NCBI GenBank assembly: GCA_905178155.1
Contig: CAJINV010000001.1
Location: forward strand, 10,906,311-10,970,310
From: Amoebophrya sp. A120
Lineage: Eukaryota; Sar; Dinophyceae; Syndiniales; Amoebophryaceae
Length of the DNA: 64,000 nucleotides
Direction of reading: 5' to 3'
Below the pieces are notes generated by a model. The model did not search any database. It was not told the origin of the DNA and saw only the letters and a list, made by a program, of their open reading frames with translations. The translations under genes were made by a program, and so were the position numbers. This document shows, one piece after another, positions 12,101 to 22,600 of the stretch. How positions within the stretch are numbered: the first letter of the stretch is position 1; each line of letters begins with the position of its first letter.

Positions 12101-15100
12101 TGAGTCGATCGCCAATCTATCCGGGCGACTACGCTCCAGCTCGGTTCGCAGGCGATGCGCAGCAACACGGTGAAGCTGCAGTACCACCTTCGCGGCAGGG
12201 CTCGAACCAAACGGCATCGTCTGAACGGGCGACCAGAATCGCGCACGATTTTTGCCATGCAAGTAGCCACCGAGGCGCTCCGTTTCTCTTCCTGCCTGGC
12301 GAGACGCTATCGGGGAAGACCAGCAAAGATTCCTTTGGACCGCAGCCTGTTGTAGTGGCACCGTCTGGAGGTACTATTAGCGTGTCTCCCGGGGGGCGGC
12401 ATTACCAAGTCGGCACAGAGGGTTTTCTGCAAATCTTGTCCGCTGCCCAAGTGCCAGCCACGTCGTCCAAGGAGATTCCACACGGTGGCCTCGAAGACGA
12501 ATTCCAGAACAATTACGTGGACGCTGCCACCAACACCTCCTTCGCACAGCAGATGTCGCAGAGTGCCGCCCTGACCTCCGAGCCCATCGTTTGGGATGTC
12601 GCGCGTGCGAATTCTTACGGAACGCGGGAGGACGTTTTTCAGAGAACAGAAGACCAGGAGGCTGGCAATATTCATCAGGTCCGGAAAAGCAGCCACTCAC
12701 CATCTCCTCGCAACAGTGCAGAGCGCGCGCACGCGTCCGCTGCCGCAGCAACGGCCCTCCTTGCGGAGCACCCGGACGGGAGACTGGCAGAACGGAGCAT
12801 AGAAAGTGGTAGACCTTGGAATAAACAGCAGTGCTCTAGTACAACTCGGCAACAGCGGAAGGACGCGTGTGGCGACTTCCTGACGACGCGGCAGAGGGAG
12901 GAGCGCGACGCCGACCTGCGGTTTCAGCCCGAGGTGAGTCCGAGCAAACGCCGCCTGTCGAGCTCGACGTCGCAGTACCTGGAGCAGCCAGTGTACGAGC
13001 GGCTGTACGGGCACAAGAGTTTAAGTTCCACCTACCATAAGGTCAGCTCTTCTTCGTCGTCAAAAGGAGCCGCAAAGGGCGGTGTGGGGAAGGTTTCTTC
13101 GCACCGGCCGTCGCAGAGGAGTAGCCGCGCGTCACTCGTCGTTCCTGCCTCCGCATCGACTGCACAGCCGAGAAAGGGTGCTGCCGCGTCGTCGTCGTCG
13201 TCGTCGAGAAAGGCACCGGGGTCGTACCTGATGCGTTCAACGGCCAAAGGCAGAGCGAAAGGTGCAGGAGTTAGTTCTCTCGGCATGGGCAACAATAATA
13301 CAGGCGGTAAAACCGGAACAAACGGGACGTGGGCACGAGCCCAGGCTGAGGTCTCGGCAAATGAGGAAACAAGCGAGGAACCACCCCGCCGAGAGCCGCA
13401 TAGCGAAGTTCTGGATTTTGCCCCTCCGCCCAGGGACGGAGAGGACTATGCCGTCCCTGGGGACTATGCCGGTTATGAGTCCTTCACCTCCCAGGACGAC
13501 GCACCAGGACCCTCTGGTGGAGCAGAAGAACAGCGCCTACCGGCTTCCGGGTATAGAAAGAGCGCTCTTTAGTATTATTTCGCGCATCAACATGAACATT
13601 ATAGCGATCTTGGAGATCATGCGCATGCGCAATGTCGAGCTCGACTCATGGCATTCGAGCTAGCTAGAACCACGCGTAGTTCATTCCTTTATCGTTGTCG
13701 GCTCGCCTCATCATACAGCAACGCCGCCATGGCGGGACGTCCGCCGCAGCTACCACGCGGGGCTACAGCACCAGTCGGCGTCAACCAATCCCGCATCAAT
13801 GATCTACGGTCCGAAGTGCAGCGAGACTCACACGTGGACCTTCAGAAGGCACGACTGAGCAACCTGTTCCATGCGGTAGACAAGAAGAGAAACGCCGTGC
13901 AACCACGGTCCGCACCCGGGGCAGCTGCATCAAGGGTATTCTGCTAGCCTCCAATTTTGTAAATAGGCATTGCACTGCCACTGCCAACCGTGTCCTTCTT
14001 GCTCGGTAATGGTTGATTGCGCTTTACATATATAACGCAACTGCTCCCATCTGAAGTACTTCTAAGACTAGCGTATCATGATCCAGCACCGTAAGTAGAT
14101 ACGTGGACACTTCGAAGCTCTGACACTTCAATTTCCATAAGTGTCTGAGTCAAAAGTTGTCCTACAATAAGCAAGCTGCTGGGTGTCACGACATTCCGTT
14201 TCGTCTCGGTGTCGTGTCAATTGAAGTGGCACACAACTCGTTGATGTAACTCTAAGTTCAGTGAAAATAGACGAAAATGATGACTCCCTTGACCATAGAA
14301 TACTTGCACTGATCTTTCAGTGACGAGACTTCTACTCATGTACCACCAGTCTGATTTGGTTTAACTTTAACGTTGCCAGAACCCAGTGCGTCCAAATGGC
14401 TACTTGAGGTGCCGTCGCGACCGCGTCATGGGGCTTTCTGACTTCCCATGATGATTTGTTTTAACCATAGAATACTTGCACTGAAGAATACATAACATTC
14501 TGGGTGACGAGAATTCTATACATGCACCACCAGTCTGATACAGGGAAGCGAAAGAGTTCTAGTTCTAAATGGTGTCCTCGAGAGCAGACTACTGCGAATG
14601 CGTTGCCTCGCACAGTTTACGTAAGATACGGATTTCCAATCTCTCGAAGGTGTCCGCGGGCTCGAAGCGATCAACGATATCGGGCGATGCGGGGAACGGT
14701 ACTCCTCGCGGCACACTGTTTCCTGGTGGATGCGGTGTCGCGGAGGCTGTAGCGCGGTCGAAGAACAATCCGCGTGATCTCGATAGCAAATATTCGCCGA
14801 CGAAACGCACGAGCACGCGAGGCGGGGGTGGACGAAGCATGTCCTGGGCGACTCTAGTGTCACCGAGACCACTGCCGAGTGCGCACTATGGAAACGACAG
14901 CAATCCGTACTTGTTCGCGCGGCGCGTCTTCGAAAAGGTTCATGGCAGCGCCGTACCCGCCGCAGCGCCGAGTGCAGCGGAAATCTACCGCAAGATCCCG
15001 GAGAAATTGGTCAAAATATCGGACGAGCCGCAGCAGCCGCAGAGTGGCGGCAACGGCGCTCGCCGGGGTAGTAGTCCACACGCGCAGGGACGAGAGGTGC

Positions 15101-17445
15101 CCTCCTCCAGTGCAAACAAGGATCAAAGCAGCCTGCTGAACATGAGTGGATTCATATCCTGTGTAAAAACATCCCCACACCAGAGTCAGGATGGGGATTT
15201 TGCAACACAAACCTAGGAGTTTTGTGAGTCACGCATGACAAGTTGCACTCCGCAGTGTAGTGCAGGTTAGCAAGTGCAGCCGCATCACAGATTCATCTGC
15301 TCATCCTGTTCACAGCATCACAAATTCCAAAACACGATTGGAAATGGCTCTCATGGGGATGCGCATTACGAGTCTTCCTGTCTTTGCAAATCTGCATTAC
15401 AACTTCGGCGTGGGTACGTTTTTACTCAGGATAATGCAGCATGGATGCCTCGAAAGTGTCCGCGGTACCGATGCCGCGCTGGGCCGCGTCGCCGATTCTC
15501 AACAGCAGCCCTGCGCTCGAGCTGTCCCCGCCCACGCGGCAGCAAAGCACATCGCCTGCAAAGTATAGAGCTTGAACTTGATGCACATGTAGTCGGTTGG
15601 ACAAAAACTCAGAGGGCCACTCTAGTAGAAAATTTGAGGGAAGATTACGTTTGTATTCGAAATCCAACTACAGATCGTAGCCCTTGAGGCAGGGAAAGTG
15701 CCTTGTTGTAATAGAGCAGGCGTGGCCAGGCGCTAGGTGGCATCTTCACAGCGGGTCAGACAAGTCAGTCGCAATTACTTGTATGCCACTGTAACTATAC
15801 TTTAAGAGAATGAGAATTATCGGTATGGTACTTACAAGCAGGCGAGTATGGAGATGCAATAATTCTATACTGGCATTGATTGTCATCGTTTCTACCAGGT
15901 CGAGCCTGTTCCAGCAGCGCGTGGTCCCCATGGACGTTTCTGCGCACGTGCAGCGTGCCGGCGACGAGCGGCCAGGCAGTCCTCTCGCTGCGCGGCCGGG
16001 TCAGAGCAGCAGTAGCACCAGCGCTCCTCGACAGAAGATGACGACTACAAGCAACAACACACGTGCTGGAACTACCGTTCAGGGGGCGCGGTTTCTCACG
16101 TCCACTCGGTTTGCGCAGCTGGAGAAGAAGGAGCGCGAGGTATCCTGTGCCAAAACGTACCCTTCCCAAGATGCCCAAGATGAATATTATGATCGGCCGA
16201 CCGCTAGACAAATTTAGAAGCAGGTATGGGAGTTACGCACGAAATCGTGCAGCCTGAGTGGTTGTGATTATGTCTAGTTAGTCCAAGCGCATCACAGACC
16301 CAGTAGGGTATTCTTGGTAGAGCATAACATGTTCTTTTGTGTCTGACTTTGCTGTGCTTCTTTCATGGCCGGGACCATCCCCAGATAGAGGAAAACCCGC
16401 AAGCATGACAAATCCTACTGAAGAAATACTCGCGATGTTTTTCGCGGTTCTGACCCTAGATCTCCTGCGTCCGAAGCTGCTTGCGGCGACGGTGCAAAGG
16501 TTTTTGATGTGGTGCAGTCGGGTATGCGTGACAAATCCTACCACGGGCAGCCGAGTCGTGCGACACAATCAATGCTGGGCCGGCAGATTTGCATATAGAA
16601 GGAATATGGGAAGGGTAGTACTGCAACTTTACTCAGGATACGGGGAGCAGCTGAAGCAGGCGGCTGAGATCGCTGCGAAGGTCAGCGAGCGAGAGAGCAG
16701 ACTGGCAAACGCAGAGCAGGCGAAAAAGCGCGGCTGGTCGGCATTGTGCTACGAGGACCAGAACAAAAAGTGGGAAAAGCTGAAAAAAAAGTATCCCGAG
16801 AAGTTTCTTTCGGCGGAGGAGCAGGAGGAGCTGGAAGTGCAGAAGATCCAAGCGCAGTGGGCACAGCGACGGGCGGAGCACCGCCAGCGGAAGGAGCAGC
16901 TGGCTCGCGTGATGCAGCCCGCGTTTGCTGAGGAGTACAATTATGGAGATCATCCGGGCTCGCCCGACCAGGAGACGACACAGGAGCTGTTTTCCACGTC
17001 CGTAAACGCCCGCATAGATGTAGAGCAGCAACATGCGCGGGATCCGTTCTCGCCCACACACGAACTGCCGCGCGACAGCGATGCGCGGGGAGGTCATCTT
17101 CCCGGGGGTGGAGGTGGGGACAGCACGAGCTATCCCCTTCGGAACAACCGGTCCGCGTCCTCGAGGCTCTCCACAGCAGGGAACAACAGTTTTACTCCAA
17201 ATTTGTACGACGACGTGCCGTCGAAATTGCAGCTGCGCAACCCCGCACTGTACATGGACCAGCTGCAGATGGACCAGCGCAATCGAGAGCTGCAAAGCCT
17301 GCAGGCGGAACAGGACCGCGCGGAGAAGGAAATGGAACATTGCACGTTCGACCCCTTCGCGGCTGCTAGGGTCGGACCGGGGATGATTCACAATTCCGTC
17401 TTCAAGGGCAAGGAGCTCCCGAAATCGCGCTGTTTGCGCGGCTAG
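4667..17445 (+). CDS. Candidate giant 20-exon gene, about 2,221 codons
   Basis: Twenty segments can be joined with every junction in phase: 4667-4954, 5113-5187, 5643-6115, 6330-6585, 6797-7289, 7546-7938, 8165-8385, 8545-8713, 9823-9981, 10141-10350, 10509-10647, 10923-11016, 11067-11103, 11552-11778, 12031-13550, 13719-13935, 14626-15154, 15439-15562, 15899-16140, 16646-17445. Fifteen joins use GT-AG introns; four (7290, 10351, 15155, 16141) are introners. The summed length is 6,666 nt ending at TAG 17443-17445. The start is open: a strong pyrimidine tract ending TATTAG precedes 4667, so upstream exons are likely. Since I chose splice sites partly for phase, the locus may instead be two or three genes; ATGs at 6818, 12010 and 14569 are alternative starts. 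The product looks like an extended helical and low-complexity scaffold. The block entries give details. Confidence 0.4.
6330..8713 (+). CDS. Coding block with introner: helical domain then Pro/Gly/Ser-rich linker
   Basis: Exons 6330-6585, 6797-7289, 7546-7938, 8165-8385 and 8545-8713. The first encodes a compact region (AQQAADDFSVVLEVASASLG and neighbours) that I do not recognise. The second includes an ATG at 6818, a possible independent gene start. It then becomes Lys/Arg/Pro-rich and is split by the introner at 7290-7540. After that come Arg/Ser-rich and Gly-rich stretches and an acidic Ala/Glu-rich tail. The donor at 7939 and acceptor at 8164 join in phase 1; the weak donor GAG/GTGCTT at 8386 joins in phase 0 to an Ala/Pro/Ser-rich exon ending at a consensus GTAAGT (8714). 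Confidence 0.55.
7290..7540. mobile_element. Introner, family A (251 bp), TSD gcagc
   Basis: The ends are inverted copies of TATCAAATGCAAAAATGTCT, continuing as CTGGGTCTGGAAGA. The flanking GCAGC at 7285-7289 is repeated at 7541-7545. Removing the element plus one repeat joins CCG CAG C to AA GGC TGG in phase 1. Internal copies of the motif TTTGTCATGC / GCATGACAAA are present. The 49462 element is the same family in the opposite orientation. Confidence 0.9.
8714..9822. other. Large intron with GC-rich island
   Basis: Bounded by a consensus donor GTAAGT (8714) and an acceptor TTTTCGCAG (9822) with matching phase 1, this 1.1-kb intron is far longer than its neighbours. About 8820-9700 is GC-rich with overlapping open frames on both strands. 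The string ATGTAGAGAGTTC occurs near both edges of the island (about 8804 and 9724), and the 13-mer GTCCGACGCGCCT occurs here and in the 2560-3450 GC-rich segment. It may be an inserted element or contain an RNA; no family recognised. Confidence 0.4.
9823..11778 (+). CDS. Coding block with introner: conserved-looking acidic/helical exons
   Basis: Exons 9823-9981, 10141-10350, 10509-10647, 10923-11016, 11067-11103 (37 nt) and 11552-11778. The phase-1 entry at 9823 matches the phase-1 donor at 8714 across a 1.1-kb intron. The reading is dense in ordinary, non-repetitive residues (YLTADPAVLETFGLRDLQ; then an acidic Tyr-rich segment; then a Lys/Arg-rich helix), suggesting a folded region, but I know no family for it. 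The introner at 10351-10503 lies between the second and third exons. The 10923-11103 exons are the least certain part because all three frames are open there; these choices keep phase and use AG acceptors. The last exon ends in a poly-Glu run before GTATAA. Confidence 0.45.
10351..10503. mobile_element. Introner, family G (153 bp), TSD gaaga
   Basis: TIRs start TATGCTGTGCAAAAGTATCG on the left and TATGAAATGCAAAAGCATCG (reverse complement) on the right. GAAGA at 10346-10350 is repeated at 10504-10508. Removal gives TGG AAG AAG AAG GAC GTC without a stop. It contains GCATTACAAAT and TTTGTCATGC motifs. The only member of its TIR family seen here. Confidence 0.85.
12010..13572 (+). CDS. Long Ser/Ala-rich low-complexity coding exon
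   Basis: An uninterrupted 520-codon frame with a true ATG at 12010. It is rich in Ser, Ala, Gln and Gly, with poly-Ser runs near 13190-13215. Around 12900-13010 is the segment LRFQPEV followed by a basic stretch and YERLYGHK, a pattern seen in many protist cytoskeletal and flagellar proteins with FxPxI/V...YERLY motifs; this is only a resemblance. As an independent gene it would end at TAG 13570-13572. As part of the giant gene it would run from an acceptor at 12030 to a donor at 13551 (TCCGG/GTATAG), which joins in phase to the exon at 13719. Confidence 0.6.
   Translation: MHNTTPQERRKAGAQPLVAREGGGLLQHQGLSRSPIYPGDYAPARFAGDAQQHGEAAVPPSRQGSNQTASSERATRIAHDFCHASSHRGAPFLFLPGETLSGKTSKDSFGPQPVVVAPSGGTISVSPGGRHYQVGTEGFLQILSAAQVPATSSKEIPHGGLEDEFQNNYVDAATNTSFAQQMSQSAALTSEPIVWDVARANSYGTREDVFQRTEDQEAGNIHQVRKSSHSPSPRNSAERAHASAAAATALLAEHPDGRLAERSIESGRPWNKQQCSSTTRQQRKDACGDFLTTRQREERDADLRFQPEVSPSKRRLSSSTSQYLEQPVYERLYGHKSLSSTYHKVSSSSSSKGAAKGGVGKVSSHRPSQRSSRASLVVPASASTAQPRKGAAASSSSSSRKAPGSYLMRSTAKGRAKGAGVSSLGMGNNNTGGKTGTNGTWARAQAEVSANEETSEEPPRREPHSEVLDFAPPPRDGEDYAVPGDYAGYESFTSQDDAPGPSGGAEEQRLPASGYRKSAL
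13719..17445 (+). CDS. Coding block with two introners; coiled-coil C-terminus
   Basis: Exons 13719-13935, 14626-15154, 15439-15562, 15899-16140 and 16646-17445. Possible starts are ATG 13730 and ATG 14569. Introners at 15155-15433 and 16141-16640 interrupt the frame and their removal restores it. The donor at 15563 (GCAAA/GTATAG) joins the acceptor at 15898 in phase. The final exon is a strongly charged coiled coil (Glu/Lys/Gln heptads around 16650-16920), a linker with poly-Gly, a second coiled coil (MDQLQMDQRNRELQSLQAEQ) and the segment MEHCTFDPF before a basic tail and TAG. A cytoskeletal or flagellar role is plausible from composition, not demonstrated. Confidence 0.6.
14289..14539. repeat. 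Imperfect direct repeat pair in intron
   Basis: Two related segments, 14289-14355 and 14461-14539, share ACCATAGAATACTTGCACTG at their starts, then GTGACGAGA, and end with CACCAGTCTGAT. The second copy has a short insertion in the middle. They lie between exons 13719-13935 and 14626-15154, or upstream of the alternative ATG at 14569. Function unknown. Confidence 0.7.
15155..15433. mobile_element. Introner, family E (279 bp), TSD attca/atgca
   Basis: TIRs TATCCTGTGTAAAAACATCC and, from the right end, TATCCTGAGTAAAAACGTAC. The flanks ATTCA (15150-15154) and ATGCA (15434-15438) differ at one base. Excision restores phase 1 into a Ser/Pro-rich exon. It includes several GCATCACA / GCATTACA internal motifs. 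Confidence 0.8.
16141..16640. mobile_element. Introner, family E (500 bp), TSD cgagg/cgggg
   Basis: TIRs start TATCCTG at both ends, with a second matching block CCCTTCCCA / TGGGAAGGG. The flanks CGAGG (16136-16140) and CGGGG (16641-16645) differ at one base. Removal joins GAG CGC GAG G to AG CAG CTG inside a coiled coil. This is the longest introner in the window, nearly twice its family partner at 15155. Confidence 0.8.
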
Positions 17446-18343
17446 AAGAGCACGCAGATTTAAGATCCAGGCTGGTATCCAAAAATGCAAAATTGATTCC
17501 GAGAGCAAAAGAGCGCATGTGCTCGCTCTGTCTCGTTCCACAAATAATGAACCTCTCAACGCAAAGTAAGAAATAAACTGCAGTGCTGCATGCACGAAAT
17601 GAACACCTAACGAGCATCTTGGAAGACGAAAGTGATCTTACAAATATGGAATCTTGCAGCGATAATATACGTCCCTACCGCCGCTTTCGAGCGAGCATTT
17701 GTAAACTTACTCTTTATGAGTATTTACCAAAAACTATCGAAATCGAAATCGAGTCACAGACTGTGTTTGGTCTTGCCGCTGACGCCGTTTTTCGTAGGCA
17801 TACAAGTCAGTCCTCGTCCACTTCACGCCTTATCGTTTTGACATCGTTCTCTTAATTGCCCTCGTTCTTAGCCAGTGTCATGGCTCACTCGTTTAGCTCA
17901 TTTGCAGATGCGTTGCGACTTCGTTTGCATCGCACCGATAACATATTATAAATATATGATCATGCACTTGCGTCTTTATTCAACCAATTGCATTGCTGAA
18001 TTTCCCAGTATGTCCTGGCTTGTAAACATGAACAGTCGTGCGCGTTGGATCCCAATCATCGCTGCGTCAAACTAGCCCTTCACGTTCTTTTCGGAGGATG
18101 GTCTCTTCTTCGTTTTTTTCGTTTGGTTGTTGCTTCGAAGCTTGTGCAGCCTCCACTTTATCATAGATGTCCCAGGTGGACGCTCTTCTTCAGTGTTTTC
18201 TTTTCGTGGTCTACCGGTATACGTTAGAGTTTGCAAGCGAGGAGGTACGTGCTGTTCAATTCGTACACCTATTTTGAACCAACAAGGCAAACTAGAACTA
18301 CACGCAGTACAAAAATAGATTCCTCTCTCCTGAGGGAGCTACT
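17446..18343. other. Intergenic region
   Basis: AT-rich compared with the flanking exons; only short open frames without supporting splice sites. It presumably holds the 3' end of the upstream gene and the 5' leader of the next. No promoter motif, tRNA or repeat identified. Confidence 0.5.
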
Positions 18344-19012
18344 ATGGGGAATTTCTCGGGGAATGCGAGTTCAGGCACGACCCAACCTGCGGGTTCGGCT
18401 TCAGATCGTCCGCCTGCCACGACGCTGAGCAGCCGCGTTTCCTCTCCCCCCGGTCACGATCAAGATCCGGGCAGAAAGCGGTACTACAGCGGACAGCTGG
18501 GGCACCTGCCAGCCGTGGAGGAGCAGCAAGAAGACGATAATAGTTACAACAACGCAGCGTCGGTCTATTTCTATTCCCAGCAGCGGCGCGAGCGGTACGC
18601 GGCAGCTAGTACAACGAGTTCAGAACAAGCGCCAGCACGACCCACACCCAGCAATCCGCCACGACAGTCGCGTTTCTGCGACAGCGAGCCCTGTTTGGTG
18701 GACCAGGGAGAACTCGTCCTGACGGGGCCGCGAACCCCCGTGTACACTGATTCCCTCGACCTGTTTCGCAGTATCGCAGAGGATTCTGAGGAGGAGCTAC
18801 CGGTTCTCTGCTCCGCCCGCGGGTGGCCCAACACGTACCGGGGCACGGCGTGGTTCTATCACGAGAACGTGCGACTGCGCGTCCACCGGACGCAGCCGGA
18901 CATCGAGTGGGAGAGGCTGCAGAGGCAATTCTTTGCGCGTCAGCGGCTGCAGACCCGCCCTGCATCCTCCTCGTCCACAGCGTTGCTGCAAACCTGCGGG
19001 CTGGGCTTTTAA
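18344..19012 (+). CDS. Hypothetical protein, 222 aa, N-terminal MGNFSGN
   Basis: A single open exon from ATG 18344 to TAA 19010-19012. The protein begins MGNFSGN, which fits an N-myristoylation signal (Gly2, Ser at position 5), so membrane association is possible. The first two thirds are Ser/Pro/Gln-rich and probably disordered; the last third (about 18780-18960) is more ordered, with WPNTYRGTAWFYHENVRLRV and a basic helix WERLQRQFFARQRLQ. No family recognised. The frame is the only one open throughout and has a true ATG. Confidence 0.6.
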   Translation: MGNFSGNASSGTTQPAGSASDRPPATTLSSRVSSPPGHDQDPGRKRYYSGQLGHLPAVEEQQEDDNSYNNAASVYFYSQQRRERYAAASTTSSEQAPARPTPSNPPRQSRFCDSEPCLVDQGELVLTGPRTPVYTDSLDLFRSIAEDSEEELPVLCSARGWPNTYRGTAWFYHENVRLRVHRTQPDIEWERLQRQFFARQRLQTRPASSSSTALLQTCGLGF

Positions 19013-19659
19013 CTAAGGAGGTAGAAGTAGGAGCGGCTAGCAGCAACTGCTTCTCGTTGTGCTCCCCGGCTGCCGTGCCTCTCGGCTGTGTGGATTCATG
19101 TAAGCGCCGCTCTCCTCAGTGTTGTGTGTGTCTTTGATGAATTCATTGCGCCAGATTTGGTATGATCTTCTCCGCAAATACAACTTTAAACGGCGATGTC
19201 TGGTGCGGACGAGGTTCGCACACACGGACTTGATTTAGAGAATGCGAGTGTTCCTGAAGATGCGTTCAAATGACTGATGGGTCTCCGTTTTGGCGATCAC
19301 GATATGGAATGTTGACTCTGCAGCAGCAATGCACGAGCCTATTTTTTAAGGGTTTCGCCGGTCTTCACATTCACATCTACATGAAGGTAGCATTCCAAAT
19401 TTGCACGTAGATTTCGGATTCGTTTTGCTTTTGCGATCGTTATTTTCATTGATATGGTTTGGTTTCCCTTTCCCCTCTTTGTCGGCAAAGAATCCGTTTT
19501 GATGCACGTTCCAAAGTGGTACACGAAATCAAAAAGAGCGAAGATCTTCGAGGGGCTTATGAATCTGGAATAGCATGGAGAGGGAGACTGGCTAGAAGAA
19601 GAAGTGGAGTTCCCTGCTGTGCTGTTCGCCGTTCACGACACCAGAGGAATTGGAAAAAA
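19013..19659. other. Intergenic region
   Basis: AT-rich sequence with no credible coding frame before the ATG at 19660. Open frames immediately upstream of 19660 lack an ATG and are probably leader. Nothing else supported. Confidence 0.4.
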
Positions 19660-22600
19660 ATGTTCACGACCGGAAGGAGGTACGGACCGCGAATAGCGAC
19701 GCGAACGCCTCCGCACCGTCGGCGGAGGCGGAGAGTAGGAGATTTGTTTTACTTACCGCGGAGGAAGAACAACTTCTTCGCGCGGTCGTTTCGGTTGCTC
19801 CCGTCGCGTGTCCGGGGTGGTATCGTACTCGCGGCTCTTCAAGTTATTTCGCTGGTGCGCGTGGCAACAACATTTCGAGACCCATTTTCATCCGAGGTTT
19901 CCACAGATGAGGGAGAAAATCGGGGTGAGCGCGTTGTACCCGTGACAACGGATCTGGTCGAGCCCGTGTACACTTGCCCCCGGTGGGAAAACCCCATGAC
20001 CGAAAACTACGAATTGTGTTGCTTCTTCGAAGAATCGCGGCACCGGAAGACCCTTGGGGTCGACACTGCCACTAATCAGACAGCGACCGCGATCCTGCGG
20101 CAGAAGGGGCTGCTGTATTACGACGAGAAGGTAGGTATTTTATTGCCTTTGTGTTGATAGATGTGTCGGTGTCGTCCATATGTTTTAGAGCCATGTACTT
20201 ACTGAATCTGAATGGACTTTGGATAGGAATTCGGTGGCGTGGAGAAGGGAACAGCTGGCGTTGCGAAGGTTGACTCGTACTTTGTGATGCAGCTCTGCTG
20301 TGTCTTTTATCCTGCCACTGCCATCGCGAATAACTGTATAAAGCTCGTTGTCCCACACACTACTACTCCGTGACTGAGCGTCGCTCCTGCACGAGAAAAT
20401 GAAAACTCAGGCACTGAGCTTCCCTCGGCGAGCCGGATCTTCTATACGAACACCTGCTACGATGAAGATTGTTGCAAAGCGCTGCGTCTGCGGCAGGAAA
20501 AGAGCAGCGCTCTTGTAAAAGCGGACTATTCTTGGAACGTCGCAGGTGGCGCTTTCACCAAACACACTGCGTACCAGTATCTTCTGCAGCTGTTTTCCTT
20601 GTTTGCCTTGGGGTTCCGGGACTCGTCAAACTGGGACTTTTTCGAGGCGGGGGTCGTCTTACCAGCCGTGCTCTCCTCCGCTTTGGAGGGGGAGAGGCAC
20701 CTCCAGGGGATCAAAAGCGAGAGGCACGTACTAGAGCCGAAAGGGCACGCAAAACCGGCCGACGCTCCTGACGTCTACCAACTCATCGATGTCGGGTGCT
20801 TTGCGGCGGGACTTTCTGACACCGCGATCAAGCTGTGGGAGAACTATCAAGACAGCAAACAGAAACGACCTCTGCTGAATGTGACGTGCGTGGAGCCGAG
20901 TTTTTTTCGGTACCGGGACTTGCAGGATGCGTACGCGAATAGGCGCAACGCGTCCTTGGCCCTGCGCCACCTCCACGTGGTGGCAACCGCGCGGCTCGAG
21001 GAGAACGACGAGGCGAGCGGGGTCGTGCAAGACGATTTTTCCTCGTGGAGCCTGGCTTTGCTGGACAGGGTGTGGGGACTAATTGGCACGGCGCGTTTCG
21101 ACCAATTGCTGCGCTTGAACACCGGAGAGAAGATGGAAATCGACGTTCAACATCCGGGTGAAATAAACACGGATCGCCTCGAACATGACCAGGCAGGCAT
21201 GACTGTTGACGATGCACGCGGCCATGTCGAGGACAAAACGACGAGTGTGCTGGTCGGCAGGGAGGAGGTGTTGCGGGTGCTTCGGACCAAATTGGACAGC
21301 GGCACGCGGCGCGGCATACTCACGCGCCGAACGAAAACGGTAGACAATCTGACCGGCTTCACGGTGGTACACTCAGCGTTAGGAAGTTCTCCGGGGAATG
21401 CCGTATTCACATGCAGTGGACAGCAAACCGGGAAGCTTGTGATGAGCACGAGAGTCGAGGACGAAGAACTACACGGTGCAGAGGAACATGAACTAGCCAC
21501 ACGCACCTCCGAATCTGCGCAGGCTTGCGACGAGCGTGCGAGCACGACGCACCGCGTAGGCATCCAGACGCTCGACGCGCTGTTTGGCTGGAAGACAGGA
21601 CCACGGGACTCGATTCTCTTTGTGAAAGTGGACGCGGAGGGCCACGACATGGACATTTTGAAAGGCGGCCGGAGACTCCTGCAACAGAAAATGGTTCGGT
21701 ACCTACTGTTCGAGGTGAATGTCTCCGGGGAAGAAGATTTCGTCACCTTCCTTCATTTCCTAGCCGCAGAAGTGCAGTACAAATTTTGCTACGCGGTAAT
21801 GCCCGACGCACTGTTCCCGCTAAACGAGCAGCTGTTCTACGATTCGTACGAGCAGGTGTTTTTGCAAGCACAACGCGAGGAAGTACATCTGGACGACCAC
21901 GCAGGTCCTGAGCATTTATTTCGGAGTGACGACCAGGAGAGACAGCAGCTGCCTTCGGTTTTGCGAGCCTACTTCTCGATGAAAGTTGCGCGTGCGTGGA
22001 ACGTGATCTGCACGTACAGCGCAACGCACGCACGGTTTCTGCACGCCAAACACACGCGAAACCAGCGGGCCTTTCTCTTTCTGTTCCGAAAGCCCTTCGG
22101 CGCCGAGACGAGCAGTTTCAAGAAAACTTCCGACTGGTGGCTGCGAACCGGGATAGGCATCGAGAGGGAAGAGCGCGCGCACTTCGCGGCCGTGTTCCCG
22201 CAGGCGAAAATTGGCAACCACGGACATGGCTTTGCCCGCCGCAGCACGCTCGCGTTCCTCCACGCCTTCACCAACCAGGCGGAACTCGACCAGCCGAGAA
22301 CTCCCTGGTGGAGGCAAACTGGAGACGGGGGAGAGAGTGCTTCGAACACGGACAGGGCTAGCGCCGCGACGCCGGGCGAAGAAGAGGACGAACTGATCCA
22401 GGGAGTGATCAAGCAGTCCGTGGTTGCCGGGCAGGAGGAGCACAAGGACCTCGTGGACATTGCGACGGCACAGATTCCGCTCAGCGATACCACGAATGTC
22501 GCACGGCAGCACTGGCACTTGTTTGAGGAGGGGAGATACGCGATCCGCAGTTTCCTGGATGTGGTCACGCAGCGCGTCCCGGGCAAGGGGTTGGCGAACC

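Noticed and set aside
16682-17595. Minus-strand ORFs opposite the coiled-coil exon
   Set aside because: Leu/Arg-rich antisense shadows of a Glu/Lys/Gln-rich coiled coil.
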